Of a stretch of DNA of 64,000 nt, positions 35,440 to 47,233 are shown piece after piece; the first letter of the stretch is position 1, and every line of letters starts with the position of its first letter. A program made the position numbers and the translations under genes. The notes under the pieces are model-generated. The model saw only the letters and a list, made by a program, of their open reading frames with translations. It was not told where the DNA came from and did no database searches. This stretch comes from a candidate division KSB1 bacterium (GTDB lineage Bacteria; Zhuqueibacterota; Zhuqueibacteria; Residuimicrobiales; Krinioviventaceae). The DNA is taken from contig JAXHMJ010000003.1 in the NCBI GenBank assembly GCA_034521575.1, positions 124,001 through 188,000 on the forward strand. The letters are read 5' to 3'.

Positions 35440-36448
35440 GTTCCATTCGCCGGCTTTTGCCCTGCGCGCGCCAGTTCAGCAGCCGGACGGCAGAGTAGAT
35501 ATTGTTGCCGCCCTGCAGTTCCGTTACCCAGAACGGGTTGGGTTCACTGGCGCCGCGGATCAGGTCGCAGACATAGGAAACGCCCATCGTATATTGAATG
35601 CGCTTCAGCATGCCGAAATGCCAGGCCACGTGAATAGACGCGCCGAGGGAGTGCAGCATATCCCGCCAGGTGTGCAGTTCATAATTGGAGAAAATCAGAT
35701 TGCCTACAAGACCATGTGGATTCAGGTGCAGCGGCGTGTCGGGATCGTGTTTGCGGATCTCATCCGCGATCCACTGCATATACCAGGTGAGGTGCTCCTG
35801 GCCGAATTCGCGCCAGTCGTACCAGGGATCCGGGTCCATCCAGCCGTAACGTTCCCAGTCGGGATTATAGTTGATATTCTGAAAAGAACGGTAATCGTGG
35901 CGCCAGACTGCATTCAGCGAATCAATGGATTTGTATTTGTCCTGCAGCCATTTGCGATAACGGTGTATCGTCCCAGGTCCGGTATTGTGAGGCCGGCCCG
36001 GTTCGTTTTGCTGCATCCAGGCGTAAAGGGCTGGGTGACCCTGATAGCGTTTTACAACTTGAGAGCTATAGAGCTTTTGCTGGTCCAGCATCGCGCGAGT
36101 TCCCGGCATCTCATCGTGCTGGGTGGCCGGAACACCGCCGCGAAACACCGGTGCGTGCGTGGGGGCAAGACTGGCGACGATTTTGATATTGTATGTGGCC
36201 GCCGCTTTAAAGGCTTGATCGTAAAGGCTGAAATCCCAGTGATCCGGTGCCGGTTCAAGCACATCCCACATGATAAACAGGCGGGTGATGAACATGTGCA
36301 GATCGGAAAGGGTTTTGAACCATTGGTCGATATCGCCTTGGGTCTGACCGGGTTCAATCCAGATCTGTGCGCCCAGGGTCGGGATTTCCGCCGTGTGCAG
36401 TGATCCGCACAGAAATAGAACAGCGCAGCCTAACAGAAAGTATCGCAT
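35306..36448 (-). CDS. GH42-like glycoside hydrolase, frameshifted (N-terminal part)
   Basis: Signal peptide (MRYFLLGCAVLFLCGSLHTA) and a TIM-barrel hydrolase start: RLFIMWDVLEPAPDHWDFSL, LYAWMQQNEPG (probable acid/base Glu), YKSIDSLNAVWRHDY and FWVTELQGGN (probable nucleophile Glu). These match beta-galactosidase-like GH42 proteins. At about 35455-35462 the frame leaves the family sequence; the last 50 residues to 35306 are frame-shifted. One extra A in an AAAA run would restore QGKAGEWNMLDYQG. ATG 36448 is chosen as the start of the signal peptide. Confidence 0.75.
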   Translation of the reverse strand: MRYFLLGCAVLFLCGSLHTAEIPTLGAQIWIEPGQTQGDIDQWFKTLSDLHMFITRLFIMWDVLEPAPDHWDFSLYDQAFKAAATYNIKIVASLAPTHAPVFRGGVPATQHDEMPGTRAMLDQQKLYSSQVVKRYQGHPALYAWMQQNEPGRPHNTGPGTIHRYRKWLQDKYKSIDSLNAVWRHDYRSFQNINYNPDWERYGWMDPDPWYDWREFGQEHLTWYMQWIADEIRKHDPDTPLHLNPHGLVGNLIFSNYELHTWRDMLHSLGASIHVAWHFGMLKRIQYTMGVSYVCDLIRGASEPNPFWVTELQGGNNIYSAVRLLNWRAQGKSRRMEHARLSGTSDSASYPGIENRPHPRGKPDIFSGCTAAAVPFSQPLH

Positions 36449-36566
36449 ACGTGTCTGCCTTTCACAATTGCGTGGATGTCTGAAACGATGTAAAATTTGT
36501 ATAAAAGTAAAGTGGTAAACACTATTTTTTATCCGTTGCAATTTATTTGATGAATCAATACATTAA

Positions 36567-36580
36567 TTACACCGGTTCAG
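36567..36580. promoter_or_regulatory. Weak LacI-type operator candidate
   Basis: TTACACCGGTTCAG at 36567-36580 matches 11 of 14 positions of the TTGAACCGGTTCAA palindrome found elsewhere in the window. It lies in the 220-nt divergent gap between the GH42-like and Gfo/Idh genes, about 90 nt before the latter. Confidence 0.3.
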
Positions 36581-36669
36581 TTCGGATTAACTGCTTTTTA
36601 GCTGTAAAATTGTTCAGAATTTTCTTATATTTATATGATTATATAAAGTGGATTTTAAACGAGGTTTGT

Positions 36670-38121
36670 ATGGAACTGAACATGACAAAACGCGAATTCT
36701 TAAAAACAATGGCCTGGGGCAGTGCGGGATTGATGCTGCCCTCGGCAAAGGTATGGGGCGCCAATGACCGAATCAATGTCGGGGTGATCGGATTGCGCGG
36801 CAAAGGCAACCATCATATGCAGCTGTTCAGTGAGATTCCCGGCGTTCAAGTCACAGCTTTATGTGATGTAGATTCGGATATCCTGGATCAGCGTGTGAAG
36901 GAGATGCAGGAAAAAAATAAAGTCAAGGCGTATACAGATGTCCGGGAGCTGTTGGATGATAAACATATCGATGCCGTGGTGATTGCCACCCCGAATCACT
37001 GGCATTCATTGATGGCGGTGTGGGCCTGTCAGGCCGGCAAGGATGTGTACGTGGAAAAGCCGGTGTCTCATAATGTATGGGAAGGCGGTCAAATCGTCAA
37101 AGCGGCGCAAAAATACAAACGCATTGTCCAGGCCGGAACCCAGAGCCGTTCGGATGAGGCGCTGTATCAGGCGTTTGATTATCTGCAAAGCGGGCAGCTG
37201 GGAAAGATTTTGCTGGCGCACGGTCTGTGCTATAAACCGCGCAAAAGCATCGGAAGGGTCGACGGTCCGCAGCCGATTCCCGAACAGATTGATTATGATC
37301 TGTGGACCGGTCCGGCGCCGCTAAAACCGCTGCGGCGCGAACAGCTGCATTATGACTGGCACTGGCAGTGGGATACCGGCAACGGCGATATCGGCAACCA
37401 GGGTGTGCATGAAATGGACATGTGCCGCTGGGTGCTGGGATACGATAAATTGCCGGAACAGGTGTTCAGTATCGGCGGACGTTTCGGATATAGAGACGAC
37501 GGAGAAACGCCCAATAGCCAGATTGCCGTGTTTGATTACCAACCGGCGCCGATCATTTTTGAGGTGCGCGGATTACCGGTGCGCAAAGATGCAGACTATA
37601 TGGACAATTACAAAGGCGTACGCATCGGAATTGTCGTCAAATGCCAGGAGGGTTATTTTGCCGGCGGCGGGGGCGGCGGATGGATGTATGACAATGACGG
37701 CAACCGCATTCAGCAGTTTTCCAGCGCGGGCGGCGGCGGACATCCGCAGAATTTCATCGATGCGATGCGGTCGCGCAAAACCGGTGATTTGAAGGCGCCG
37801 ATCAGAGAAGGACACCTGTCTTCCGCTCTGAGTCACATTGCTAATATTTCGCACCGCATCGGTCATCACAGTACCCCCCAAGTGATTCAGGAGTCGATTG
37901 GCAACAAATTTGTCAATGACACATTCCGCCGCTTTGAGGAGCACCTGTTTGCCAACTGGGTGGATCCGGAAAAAAGCCGGCCGGTTCTGGGTCCGAACTT
38001 GACGCTAAATCCGGAAACGGAACGATTTGTATCGCGGGAAATTTATGATGCCGAATACTGGGCCAACAGGCTGGTCAACGGCAGCTATCGGAAGCCGTTT
38101 GTGATGCCGGACAAGGTGTGA
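36670..38121 (+). CDS. Exported Gfo/Idh/MocA-family oxidoreductase
   Basis: 483 residues. A Tat-like signal with KR in place of RR (TKREFLKTMAWGSAGLMLPS) precedes a Rossmann domain (INVGVIGLRGKG) and the EKPVSHN motif (catalytic Lys). The C-terminal dimerisation domain has GDIGNQGVHEMDMCRW. Members oxidise or reduce sugars with tightly bound NAD(P). Exported members act on glycosides outside the cytoplasm. ATG 36670 follows AACGAGG and starts the signal; the frame is open upstream. A glycine-rich segment (GGGGGGWMY) is unusual but also occurs in this subgroup. Confidence 0.85.
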   Translation: MELNMTKREFLKTMAWGSAGLMLPSAKVWGANDRINVGVIGLRGKGNHHMQLFSEIPGVQVTALCDVDSDILDQRVKEMQEKNKVKAYTDVRELLDDKHIDAVVIATPNHWHSLMAVWACQAGKDVYVEKPVSHNVWEGGQIVKAAQKYKRIVQAGTQSRSDEALYQAFDYLQSGQLGKILLAHGLCYKPRKSIGRVDGPQPIPEQIDYDLWTGPAPLKPLRREQLHYDWHWQWDTGNGDIGNQGVHEMDMCRWVLGYDKLPEQVFSIGGRFGYRDDGETPNSQIAVFDYQPAPIIFEVRGLPVRKDADYMDNYKGVRIGIVVKCQEGYFAGGGGGGWMYDNDGNRIQQFSSAGGGGHPQNFIDAMRSRKTGDLKAPIREGHLSSALSHIANISHRIGHHSTPQVIQESIGNKFVNDTFRRFEEHLFANWVDPEKSRPVLGPNLTLNPETERFVSREIYDAEYWANRLVNGSYRKPFVMPDKV

Positions 38122-38217
38122 ACCGGATGCTCCTGTTTGAACGCAAGCTGTGCCGGGAATGCTGTTTTCAGCATGCGGGTACCCATACAAAGAAAAGGGG
38201 GAATACATAAAACTAAC

Positions 38218-38251
38218 AGTACGTACTGCAGTACATACTATAGTACGTACT
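38218..38251. repeat. Imperfect 34-bp palindrome
   Basis: Two copies of the self-complementary AGTACGTACT (38218-38227 and 38242-38251) flank a partly symmetric centre. The whole element is an imperfect inverted repeat. It directly adjoins the gene fragment at 38251, so it could mark a recombination junction. Confidence 0.6.
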
Positions 38252-38298
38252 GGAAGCAGATTTGAATGCTGTCACGCAACTATGATTGTTGACGGAAT
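38251..38298 (+). pseudogene. 3'-end fragment of a paralogue of the gene at 39076-39462
   Basis: TGGAAGCAGATTTGAATGC at 38251-38269 is identical to 39428-39446, the end of the downstream gene, and the similarity continues past the stop codon (about 70% over 45 nt). The fragment reads EADLNAVTQL then stop, against EADLNAITQS in the intact gene. Only this end remains. Confidence 0.6.
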
Positions 38299-38449
38299 TT
38301 ATGCTCAGGCCGGACGCGAAACGCAATTTCGTGAGCACGGGCGTGGCAATATGAAATGTTGCAACGAGGTTGTGCCGCGAGGCGGGGCCTTGTGATGATC
38401 CTGTATCTGGTCGCTCTCGATAGTCATTGCGGGTAGCGACATCCGTATT

Positions 38450-38705
38450 CGATCGCCCGGGAGTTCGATCCCGGGCGTGCGTTGTGTGGAGACATCGGTC
38501 TCCGGCCCCCTCGGCGTGGGAGCAGGATTGAGCCATATCGGCCTATCTTTAAATTGTGGGTTCGGTTTTATGACAATCCTGCTGCAACGCTGGCTCTGAT
38601 GCTGCGGCTCGTCCGTGCTGCTATTGGGACGGATGTCCCGGTTCATTGTCCACCCTGGATGGATATCCGGGGCGATCTTTTTGAGAATGAGCAGGCGCTC
38701 TACTC
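38450..38705. repeat. Structured tandem repeat, unit 1 (256 bp)
   Basis: First of two direct repeats. It contains four hairpins: A at 38454-38477 (8-bp stem with CCCGGG on both sides of an AGTTCGAT loop), B at 38488-38503 (GGAGAC/GTCTCC), C at 38626-38639 (GGGAC/GTCCC) and D at about 38653-38672 (stem around GGATATCC). All are present again in unit 2 at the same spacing. Confidence 0.75.
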
Positions 38706-38945
38706 CGATTGCCCGGGAGTTCGATCCCGGGCGGGTGCTGAGTGGAGACATCGGTCTCCGGCCCCCTGGGCCTGTGAGCAGGATTTGGCCATATCGGCTT
38801 GTGTTTGAGTGATGGTCTCGGTTTTATGACAGCCGTGCGGTCACACCGGCTCTGATGCTGCGGCTCGTCCGTGCCGCCTGCGGGACAGATGTCCCGGTTC
38901 ATTGTCCACCCCGGATGGATATCCGGGGCGATCTTGTGTGTCGGC
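38706..38945. repeat. Structured tandem repeat, unit 2
   Basis: Second copy, offset by 256 bp. Hairpin A is at 38710-38733, B at 38744-38759, C at 38882-38895 and D at about 38908-38929. Differences from unit 1 in stems A and D keep pairing (C-G against T-G), while the sequence between hairpins differs more. This pattern suggests selection on structure, as in a structured RNA or a palindromic mobile repeat. Confidence 0.72.
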
Positions 38946-39075
38946 ACGGTTTTGTATTAAAGGGGAACAGCCTGTTGTGAATCTTTTTAATTTAAAGCTT
39001 GATATCTCGACGCTTTTTTAATAATTTAAAGAGATCATTGTAATATTTTCAGTGCTTTTTTTAAAAGGGGTAACC

Positions 39076-39462
39076 ATGCAGAAAAAATACAAGCTTTCAC
39101 CGCGGGAAAACTGGTATATCATTCTTGTTTTCAGTTCCATTCCTCTGGTCCGGTTGCTGATGGAACGAACCTTGAGCCTGTCTCTGCTTGTCCAGGTGCT
39201 GGTTTACATGCTTGCCTCAACAGCTATTGTTGTGAGCCGGAGTCAGGTTATAGCGGAGATTAAAGACAATACCCTGCATGTGTATAACGGTATCGGGCTT
39301 TCTGATCCGGATCATTTGCAACTGTCACGAATCTCCGGAACACAACGAGTGACCAGCCGGTTGTTAAACATTCAATACGAAGGACGAACCCTGTCCGTGG
39401 AGGGGTATAAAAAAGTATTGGATAAAGTGGAAGCAGATTTGAATGCGATCACACAATCATAA
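39076..39462 (+). CDS. Small membrane protein, PH-like domain
   Basis: 128 residues. Two hydrophobic helices (about 13-32 and 37-57) are followed by a short beta-rich domain (AEIKDNTLHVYNGIG, LQLSRISGTQRVTSR) and a helix (VEGYKKVLDKVEADLNAITQ). This resembles bacterial PH-like membrane proteins of unknown role. ATG 39076 has AAAGGGG upstream. A fragment of a second copy lies 1.2 kb upstream. Confidence 0.55.
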   Translation: MQKKYKLSPRENWYIILVFSSIPLVRLLMERTLSLSLLVQVLVYMLASTAIVVSRSQVIAEIKDNTLHVYNGIGLSDPDHLQLSRISGTQRVTSRLLNIQYEGRTLSVEGYKKVLDKVEADLNAITQS

Positions 39463-39590
39463 CGTTTAACGGAAATCGCAGGCGGGCATGGGCGCTGAAT
39501 TGAATTCTTATAATTCCCTGCTTGTAGTTATTCCGCACCCCCTTTAGAATGTAAACTATTGTCTTTTCTTTCCGGCATACAAAAAATCCA

Positions 39591-39618
39591 TTGATTAAAT
39601 ATATTCATTTGTTATATT
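39591..39618 (+). promoter_or_regulatory. Candidate promoter for the GH2 gene, long leader
   Basis: TTGATT (39591-39596) and TATATT (39613-39618), 16-nt spacing, in the 385-nt gap before the GH2 gene. The leader would be about 230 nt. It contains TTTGAACCG (near 39674), a half-site of the palindrome found at 60919 and 63911. No riboswitch was recognised. Confidence 0.4.
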
Positions 39619-39829
39619 TAAATACGACTGTTATGTACCATTCTGATTCTACTCAAAATTCGGTTTTATATTGATTTGAACCGCAATTTTCTCACAGGAT
39701 CCGAGATCAAGGGCAAGAGCGTACGGTTGCATGAAAGCTGTTTGAATCAAAATGGTTTGTCTCGGTTGTAGATTGTCAATCGCGTCAAGCCGATGGGATA
39801 AAAATTGATGTTGCCGGATTTCCGGTTAA

Positions 39830-42820
<2,991 letters not shown>

Positions 42821-42843
42821 AACACCTGTTACGGGAGGTGCAT

Positions 42844-44352
42844 ATGGACAGAAGAGAATTTTTAGTAATCTGCTCAGCAGGGATAGGAGGTATAATGATC
42901 GCGCCCGAATTTGCCAAAGCCTTTGATATCAATGTGCCAGGCGCCTTGAATACGCAACTGAATGTCAAATTTGTCAATACCGGTATTGTTCATGAAGCGT
43001 TCTGGGAAGGCTCCTGTCGATGGGGCAGTAAAGAATTTTTAACTCCGGAAGCGGAAAAACAGCGTCTGAACCAGATGCTGCAGGAGTTTAAACAAAAACT
43101 TGCAAATATGCAGATACCGGCCGATTTTAATTTTCTCACACCGGTCACCATGTACGCCTGGGTGGAAAAGGGAAAGCCGGAGATCACGCTTCCGGAGGAA
43201 CAACTGAATATCGTGCGGGAGGATGCTGATGAAAGCGATGTCTATGTGGTGACGCATCCCCCGGAAGGTGTATGGATTGCGGAAGCCTTTAAAAAGCCGG
43301 TCATTATTTTGCAGGAACAGGGCTGGGGAGTGGATATGGTGCCGCGCATCCGGATGAAGGGAATCAGCAGCTATCAGGCGCATAACTGGGATGAACTGTT
43401 TATAAAGCTGCGGCTGTTTGCGGTGAAAAAAGCAGTGGCGCACACCAAACTATTGAATATAACCAATCTACCGGATAAAATGGTCTATGGCGTAAACAGC
43501 GGCATGATTGATCTGGAGCCCCTGAATGAAAGATACGGCATGGATCACGAGTACATGGATTATCAGGCGTTTTTCGGGCGCATGGATGAATTGAAACGTG
43601 ATAAACGGGTGCGGAAACAGGTCAAGAAAGCGGCACAGGAGTTACTGAATGGCGCACAGGACAGCAATATGGATCTGGAGGCCGTCGAGGATTCCTTGAT
43701 GTTTTATTATACATCCCTGGATCGCCTGCAGGCCACCGGGTCCAATGCCTTTACCATCGAGTGTTTCGAGCTGTGCAGCACATTGGAACCCTGGAAACGC
43801 CGGTTCACGCCCTGTCTGAACAATGCGCTGCTCAAAGACAGCGGTATCCCGGCTGCCTGTGAAGGGGATATCAATGCTCTGATGGCTATGATGATGCAGC
43901 TGTACCTGTCGCGCAAAGCGGTCTATATGGGAAATCCGAATTTTGATTTTGAGACCAATATGCTGAATCTGCACCATTCCGTGGCATCGTTAAAGATGAT
44001 GGGACTGGACTCGGGAAAATCACCCTATTCCATTCACAGTTTCACCCATTCAAAGTTCGGCGTTACCCTGCGGCATGACTTTACAAAAGATATTGGAAAG
44101 TATGTGACATTGGGACGATTTGATCCCCAGGGTAAGAGCATGCTGATGACCCGCGGTGAGATCACCGGAGGCGGCGGTATGACCGGATACGGATGCTCGC
44201 AGAATGTGGATATTGCAATCCCCAACGCCTACGAATTCTGGCGGGAATCGCAGAATTACGGCCATCACCTGGCGATGGTTTACGGTGATTATGTGGAAGC
44301 AGTGCGCGATCTCGGCGATTTGATGGGATTTCAAGTGGCACGTATTGTATAA
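42844..44352 (+). CDS. Exported sugar-isomerase homologue (L-fucose/L-arabinose isomerase-like)
   Basis: 502 residues. A Tat-like signal (MDRREFLVICSAGIGGIMIA) precedes a protein with the layout of FucI/AraA-type isomerases. The C-terminal part contains AFTIECFELCSTLEPWKRRF and ACEGDINALMAMMMQLYLS, which resemble the metal-binding end of that family (Glu and Asp ligands), and later SIHSFTHSK. Ketol isomerases usually act in the cytoplasm, so the export signal is odd; the signal may instead be non-functional, or the protein may not be an isomerase. It sits between GH2 and sulfatase genes. Confidence 0.65.
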   Translation: MDRREFLVICSAGIGGIMIAPEFAKAFDINVPGALNTQLNVKFVNTGIVHEAFWEGSCRWGSKEFLTPEAEKQRLNQMLQEFKQKLANMQIPADFNFLTPVTMYAWVEKGKPEITLPEEQLNIVREDADESDVYVVTHPPEGVWIAEAFKKPVIILQEQGWGVDMVPRIRMKGISSYQAHNWDELFIKLRLFAVKKAVAHTKLLNITNLPDKMVYGVNSGMIDLEPLNERYGMDHEYMDYQAFFGRMDELKRDKRVRKQVKKAAQELLNGAQDSNMDLEAVEDSLMFYYTSLDRLQATGSNAFTIECFELCSTLEPWKRRFTPCLNNALLKDSGIPAACEGDINALMAMMMQLYLSRKAVYMGNPNFDFETNMLNLHHSVASLKMMGLDSGKSPYSIHSFTHSKFGVTLRHDFTKDIGKYVTLGRFDPQGKSMLMTRGEITGGGGMTGYGCSQNVDIAIPNAYEFWRESQNYGHHLAMVYGDYVEAVRDLGDLMGFQVARIV

Positions 44353-44382
44353 ATTCCGTAATAAAAAAATCTTAAAGGAATC

Positions 44383-45606
44383 ATGAACAGACGGGCATTT
44401 TTGAAACATACAGCAGCGGGCGCCGCTGCAGCAGCGCTCAGCCTGCGTTGCGGAGAATATACGAAAAAACCGTTAAACGTGCTGTATATCTGTATGGAAG
44501 ATCAGAGTCCGCGGCTGGGCTGCTACGGGCATCCGGTGGTACGCTCACCGCACATTGATGCGTTTGCAACGAAATCTGTGTTATTGGAGGACTGTCACTG
44601 TCAGGTGGCTCTGTGCACACCGTCCCGCACCAGTATCCTCACCGGTGTGCGTCCGCAAACCAGCGGCATGGTCAAAATTGATGACAACTGGCAAAGCATG
44701 CTGCCGGATGCGGTGTCGCTGCCGCGGCATTTCCGCGAAAACGGGTATTATACCTTGTGTGTGGGCAAGATCTCGGATCCACGCTGCGGAGGGATGGATG
44801 AGGCCTGGGTGCGATTCGAAGAAGAATGGGGGGTAACGGAGAATGCAAAGCCTCTGGCCGCTTTGCAGGACCGGCCGTTTTTTCTGGCTATCGGATACAA
44901 GCAGACGCATGATCCCTGGACCCCGAGTCAGCAGTCCCTTGATCTGTATGATCTCGAGGACGTAGAGCCCCCGGGAACAGGGCATACCTACAAAGATAAA
45001 ACGCTGTCCGATCTCGAATTAAAAAAGCTGATCCGACGGTATTATGCGGATATCACTGATGTGGACCGGTTGATTGGTGAACTCCTTGATGCGGCCGGGC
45101 AGATCGATCTTTACGATCATACCATCATCCTTGTCGGCGCCATGGATCACGGGTACAGCCTGGGTGAACGCGGCCATTGGGGCAAAGGCAATAATGCCGA
45201 TCGCGAAACGCAGGTGCCTCCGCTCATCCGCGTGCCCGGCAATCCGGCCAATGGTCAGCGTGCGGCCGGACTTGTCGATTTGTATCCGACTCTGATCGAT
45301 TTGTGCGCTTTACCCGGGCCGCCGCAGCAGCTGCAAGGATACAGCCTGCGAGGTCTGTTGGAACAGCCAAACCGCGACTGGAAACAGGCCGTATTCAGTG
45401 TGCGCGCTTATTATCCGGACGTCGAGTGCATCAAAACCCAAACACATACGTTTATTTCCTTGCCGGACGGCCGGGTTGAGCTCTATGATCGCGTTCAGGA
45501 CGCAAAGTGTCCGAACAATATTGCATCGAAATATCCGGATGTTGTGCAGCACATGCAAAAGCTGCAAACAAACGGCTGGCAGGCCGCACTGCCAAAGAAT
45601 GCTTGA
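44383..45606 (+). CDS. Exported sulfatase (iduronate-2-sulfatase-like)
   Basis: 407 residues. Twin-arginine signal with lipobox-like end (NRRAFLKHTAAG, LSLRC). The formylglycine motif CTPSR is intact (Cys about 78, CTPSRTSILTG), as are the metal-site DHG (AMDHGYSLGERGHWGK) and ICMEDQSPRLGCYG at the start, where Glu replaces the more usual Asp. The protein is somewhat short, with a compressed middle after VGKISDPRCGG. Needs a formylglycine-generating enzyme (none here). Only sulfatase in this window with an apparently complete active site. Confidence 0.85.
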   Translation: MNRRAFLKHTAAGAAAAALSLRCGEYTKKPLNVLYICMEDQSPRLGCYGHPVVRSPHIDAFATKSVLLEDCHCQVALCTPSRTSILTGVRPQTSGMVKIDDNWQSMLPDAVSLPRHFRENGYYTLCVGKISDPRCGGMDEAWVRFEEEWGVTENAKPLAALQDRPFFLAIGYKQTHDPWTPSQQSLDLYDLEDVEPPGTGHTYKDKTLSDLELKKLIRRYYADITDVDRLIGELLDAAGQIDLYDHTIILVGAMDHGYSLGERGHWGKGNNADRETQVPPLIRVPGNPANGQRAAGLVDLYPTLIDLCALPGPPQQLQGYSLRGLLEQPNRDWKQAVFSVRAYYPDVECIKTQTHTFISLPDGRVELYDRVQDAKCPNNIASKYPDVVQHMQKLQTNGWQAALPKNA

Positions 45607-45700
45607 TCGCCGCCCCGAATGAACAGGAATGAAATGATAGTAACGTTGACCGCTTAACTCTAACACGTTCAGACCTTTGACCTTTAGCTTTGGAGTCTGT

Positions 45701-47233
45701 ATGAAAAAAACAGCAATATTTTATATGTTTTTTCCAATGCTGTTATTCATTACTGCGGAATCCTGTCTTTCGGTTTCCTACAGCGGCGACAGTCTGCGCC
45801 ATCTGCATATCCCGGTGGGCGGAATCGGCACCGGCAATGTTCTGTTGGGCGGACGCGGTAACATCCGGGAATTGCAGTTCTTCAATACACCGCAGCGCGA
45901 CGAGCTGCCGCCGGTGATGACGTTTTTCGCTCTGCGGGCGCAGAAACGGGGTGAGTCGACTGTGCTGCGCATCTGTGAACGGCGGCTTTTCAATGATTTT
46001 CCCAATCCATTCGGGGTTCCCCGGCAATCTCTGTCCGGCTGTCCGAGATTTGCCGAAACCGTCTGTTCCGGTACCTTTCCCGTTACAAACTTTTGTTTTC
46101 GCGATGCAAAGGTACCGATCCATGTAAACCTGACTGCCTACAATCCGTTTATTCCCCTGAATGTGAAACACAGCAGTCTGCCTGCTGCTGTGTTTAAATG
46201 GACCCTGGTCAATCCTTCTGATCAACCGGTAAAGATATCCCTGTGCTTTAATCTGGGGAATGTGCTGAAACATCAAAACCGCCGTGCGGATCGACCCAAT
46301 TATCCGGTAATCAATCGTGTTGTGGAAACGGACCAGTACAGCGGCGTGCATATGCGCACACAGATCGATTCTACGAGGCCGGGTTATGGGGAAATTATGA
46401 TGTTTACCACCGAAGAACAGACTGATTTACAAACCCGATGGTACCGAGGCAGCTGGTGGGACAATGCGCATCTCTTTTGGTCGGATTTCAGAGATGACGG
46501 TCGATTGGTACCGAGACATGATGCCGCACCGAACAAATCCCGGAATCCGGATGTGGCATCCCTGCTGGTTCATCGAACCCTAAAACCCGGTGAGACGTGT
46601 ATGATTCCGTTTATACTCACCTGGTATGTGCCGTACCGCATGCCGGAAGCCTCCATGAGTTTCGGCAATCCTGAAGCCGAACGGCCGATTCGGAATCATT
46701 ATGCTGACCGTTTCAAAAATGCGCGCGCTGTAGCGGATTATATGATTGAGCATGAACACAATTTATTTAAGAAAACTCGCGCTTTTCAGGAGGCCCTCTA
46801 TTCTTCTTCATTGCCGGAAACGGTGATTGATGCCCTAACTGCAAGCATGGTTCCTCTCAAAACGCATATGCTCACTCGCTCATCCGAGGGACATGTGCAT
46901 GCATTTGAAGGGCTGGGCAATGATTTTGGCAGCTGTCCCGGTAACTGTACACATGTGTGGAATTACGCCCAGACCATGGCGTTTCTGTTTCCGCAGCTTG
47001 AACGGAATATGCGCGAGACCGCTTTCGAGTACGCGACCTTTAAGAACGGTTATCAGTGTTTTCGCACGCCGTTTCCCGTCGGCAATTATTATTTCAAAAA
47101 TGTGGCCGCTGACGGTCAAATGGGCAATATTATGCGGGTATACCGCGATTGGAAATACTGCGGCGATGATGACTGGCTGCGTGCTCTTTGGCCACAGGTC
47201 AAGGCAGTCTGGAATTTGCCTGGAAGGGTGTAG
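45701..47233 (+). CDS. GH116/DUF608-type glycoside hydrolase, frameshifted (N-terminal part)
   Basis: Signal peptide followed by VGGIGTGNVLLGGRGN, the start of bile-acid glucosidase-like (GBA2, GH116) proteins, then a beta-sandwich and the beginning of the alpha/alpha barrel (NDFGSCPGNCTHVWNYAQ). At about 47206-47212 the frame shifts: WPQVKAVWNLPGRV ends at 47233, whereas SLEFAWKGVGE continues in the next frame. ATG 45701 starts the signal peptide; upstream frame is open. One missing or two extra bases explain the change. Confidence 0.8.
   Translation: MKKTAIFYMFFPMLLFITAESCLSVSYSGDSLRHLHIPVGGIGTGNVLLGGRGNIRELQFFNTPQRDELPPVMTFFALRAQKRGESTVLRICERRLFNDFPNPFGVPRQSLSGCPRFAETVCSGTFPVTNFCFRDAKVPIHVNLTAYNPFIPLNVKHSSLPAAVFKWTLVNPSDQPVKISLCFNLGNVLKHQNRRADRPNYPVINRVVETDQYSGVHMRTQIDSTRPGYGEIMMFTTEEQTDLQTRWYRGSWWDNAHLFWSDFRDDGRLVPRHDAAPNKSRNPDVASLLVHRTLKPGETCMIPFILTWYVPYRMPEASMSFGNPEAERPIRNHYADRFKNARAVADYMIEHEHNLFKKTRAFQEALYSSSLPETVIDALTASMVPLKTHMLTRSSEGHVHAFEGLGNDFGSCPGNCTHVWNYAQTMAFLFPQLERNMRETAFEYATFKNGYQCFRTPFPVGNYYFKNVAADGQMGNIMRVYRDWKYCGDDDWLRALWPQVKAVWNLPGRV

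Larger units (their letters stand above)
38122..39075. other. Non-coding stretch with repeats and a gene fragment
   Basis: 954 nt with no convincing gene. It holds an imperfect palindrome (38218-38251), a fragment of the downstream gene's 3' end (38251-38298) and a 256-bp tandem duplication (38450-38945). Open frames through the duplication exist on both strands, but they lack ribosome sites and their repeats are palindromic, so they are not called as genes. Confidence 0.7.

Noticed and set aside
35438-36403. Long plus-strand open frame opposite the GH42-like gene
   Set aside because: The minus strand carries clear glycosidase motifs and a signal peptide; the plus frame has none.
38454-38477. 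tRNA T-arm-like hairpin, possible tRNA gene
   Set aside because: Only the T-arm-like part is present. No acceptor, D or anticodon arm fits upstream in either repeat copy.
38305-38947. Open frames of 65-148 codons through the tandem repeats on both strands
   Set aside because: They arise from the GC-rich palindromic repeats, have no ribosome sites and overlap each other on both strands.
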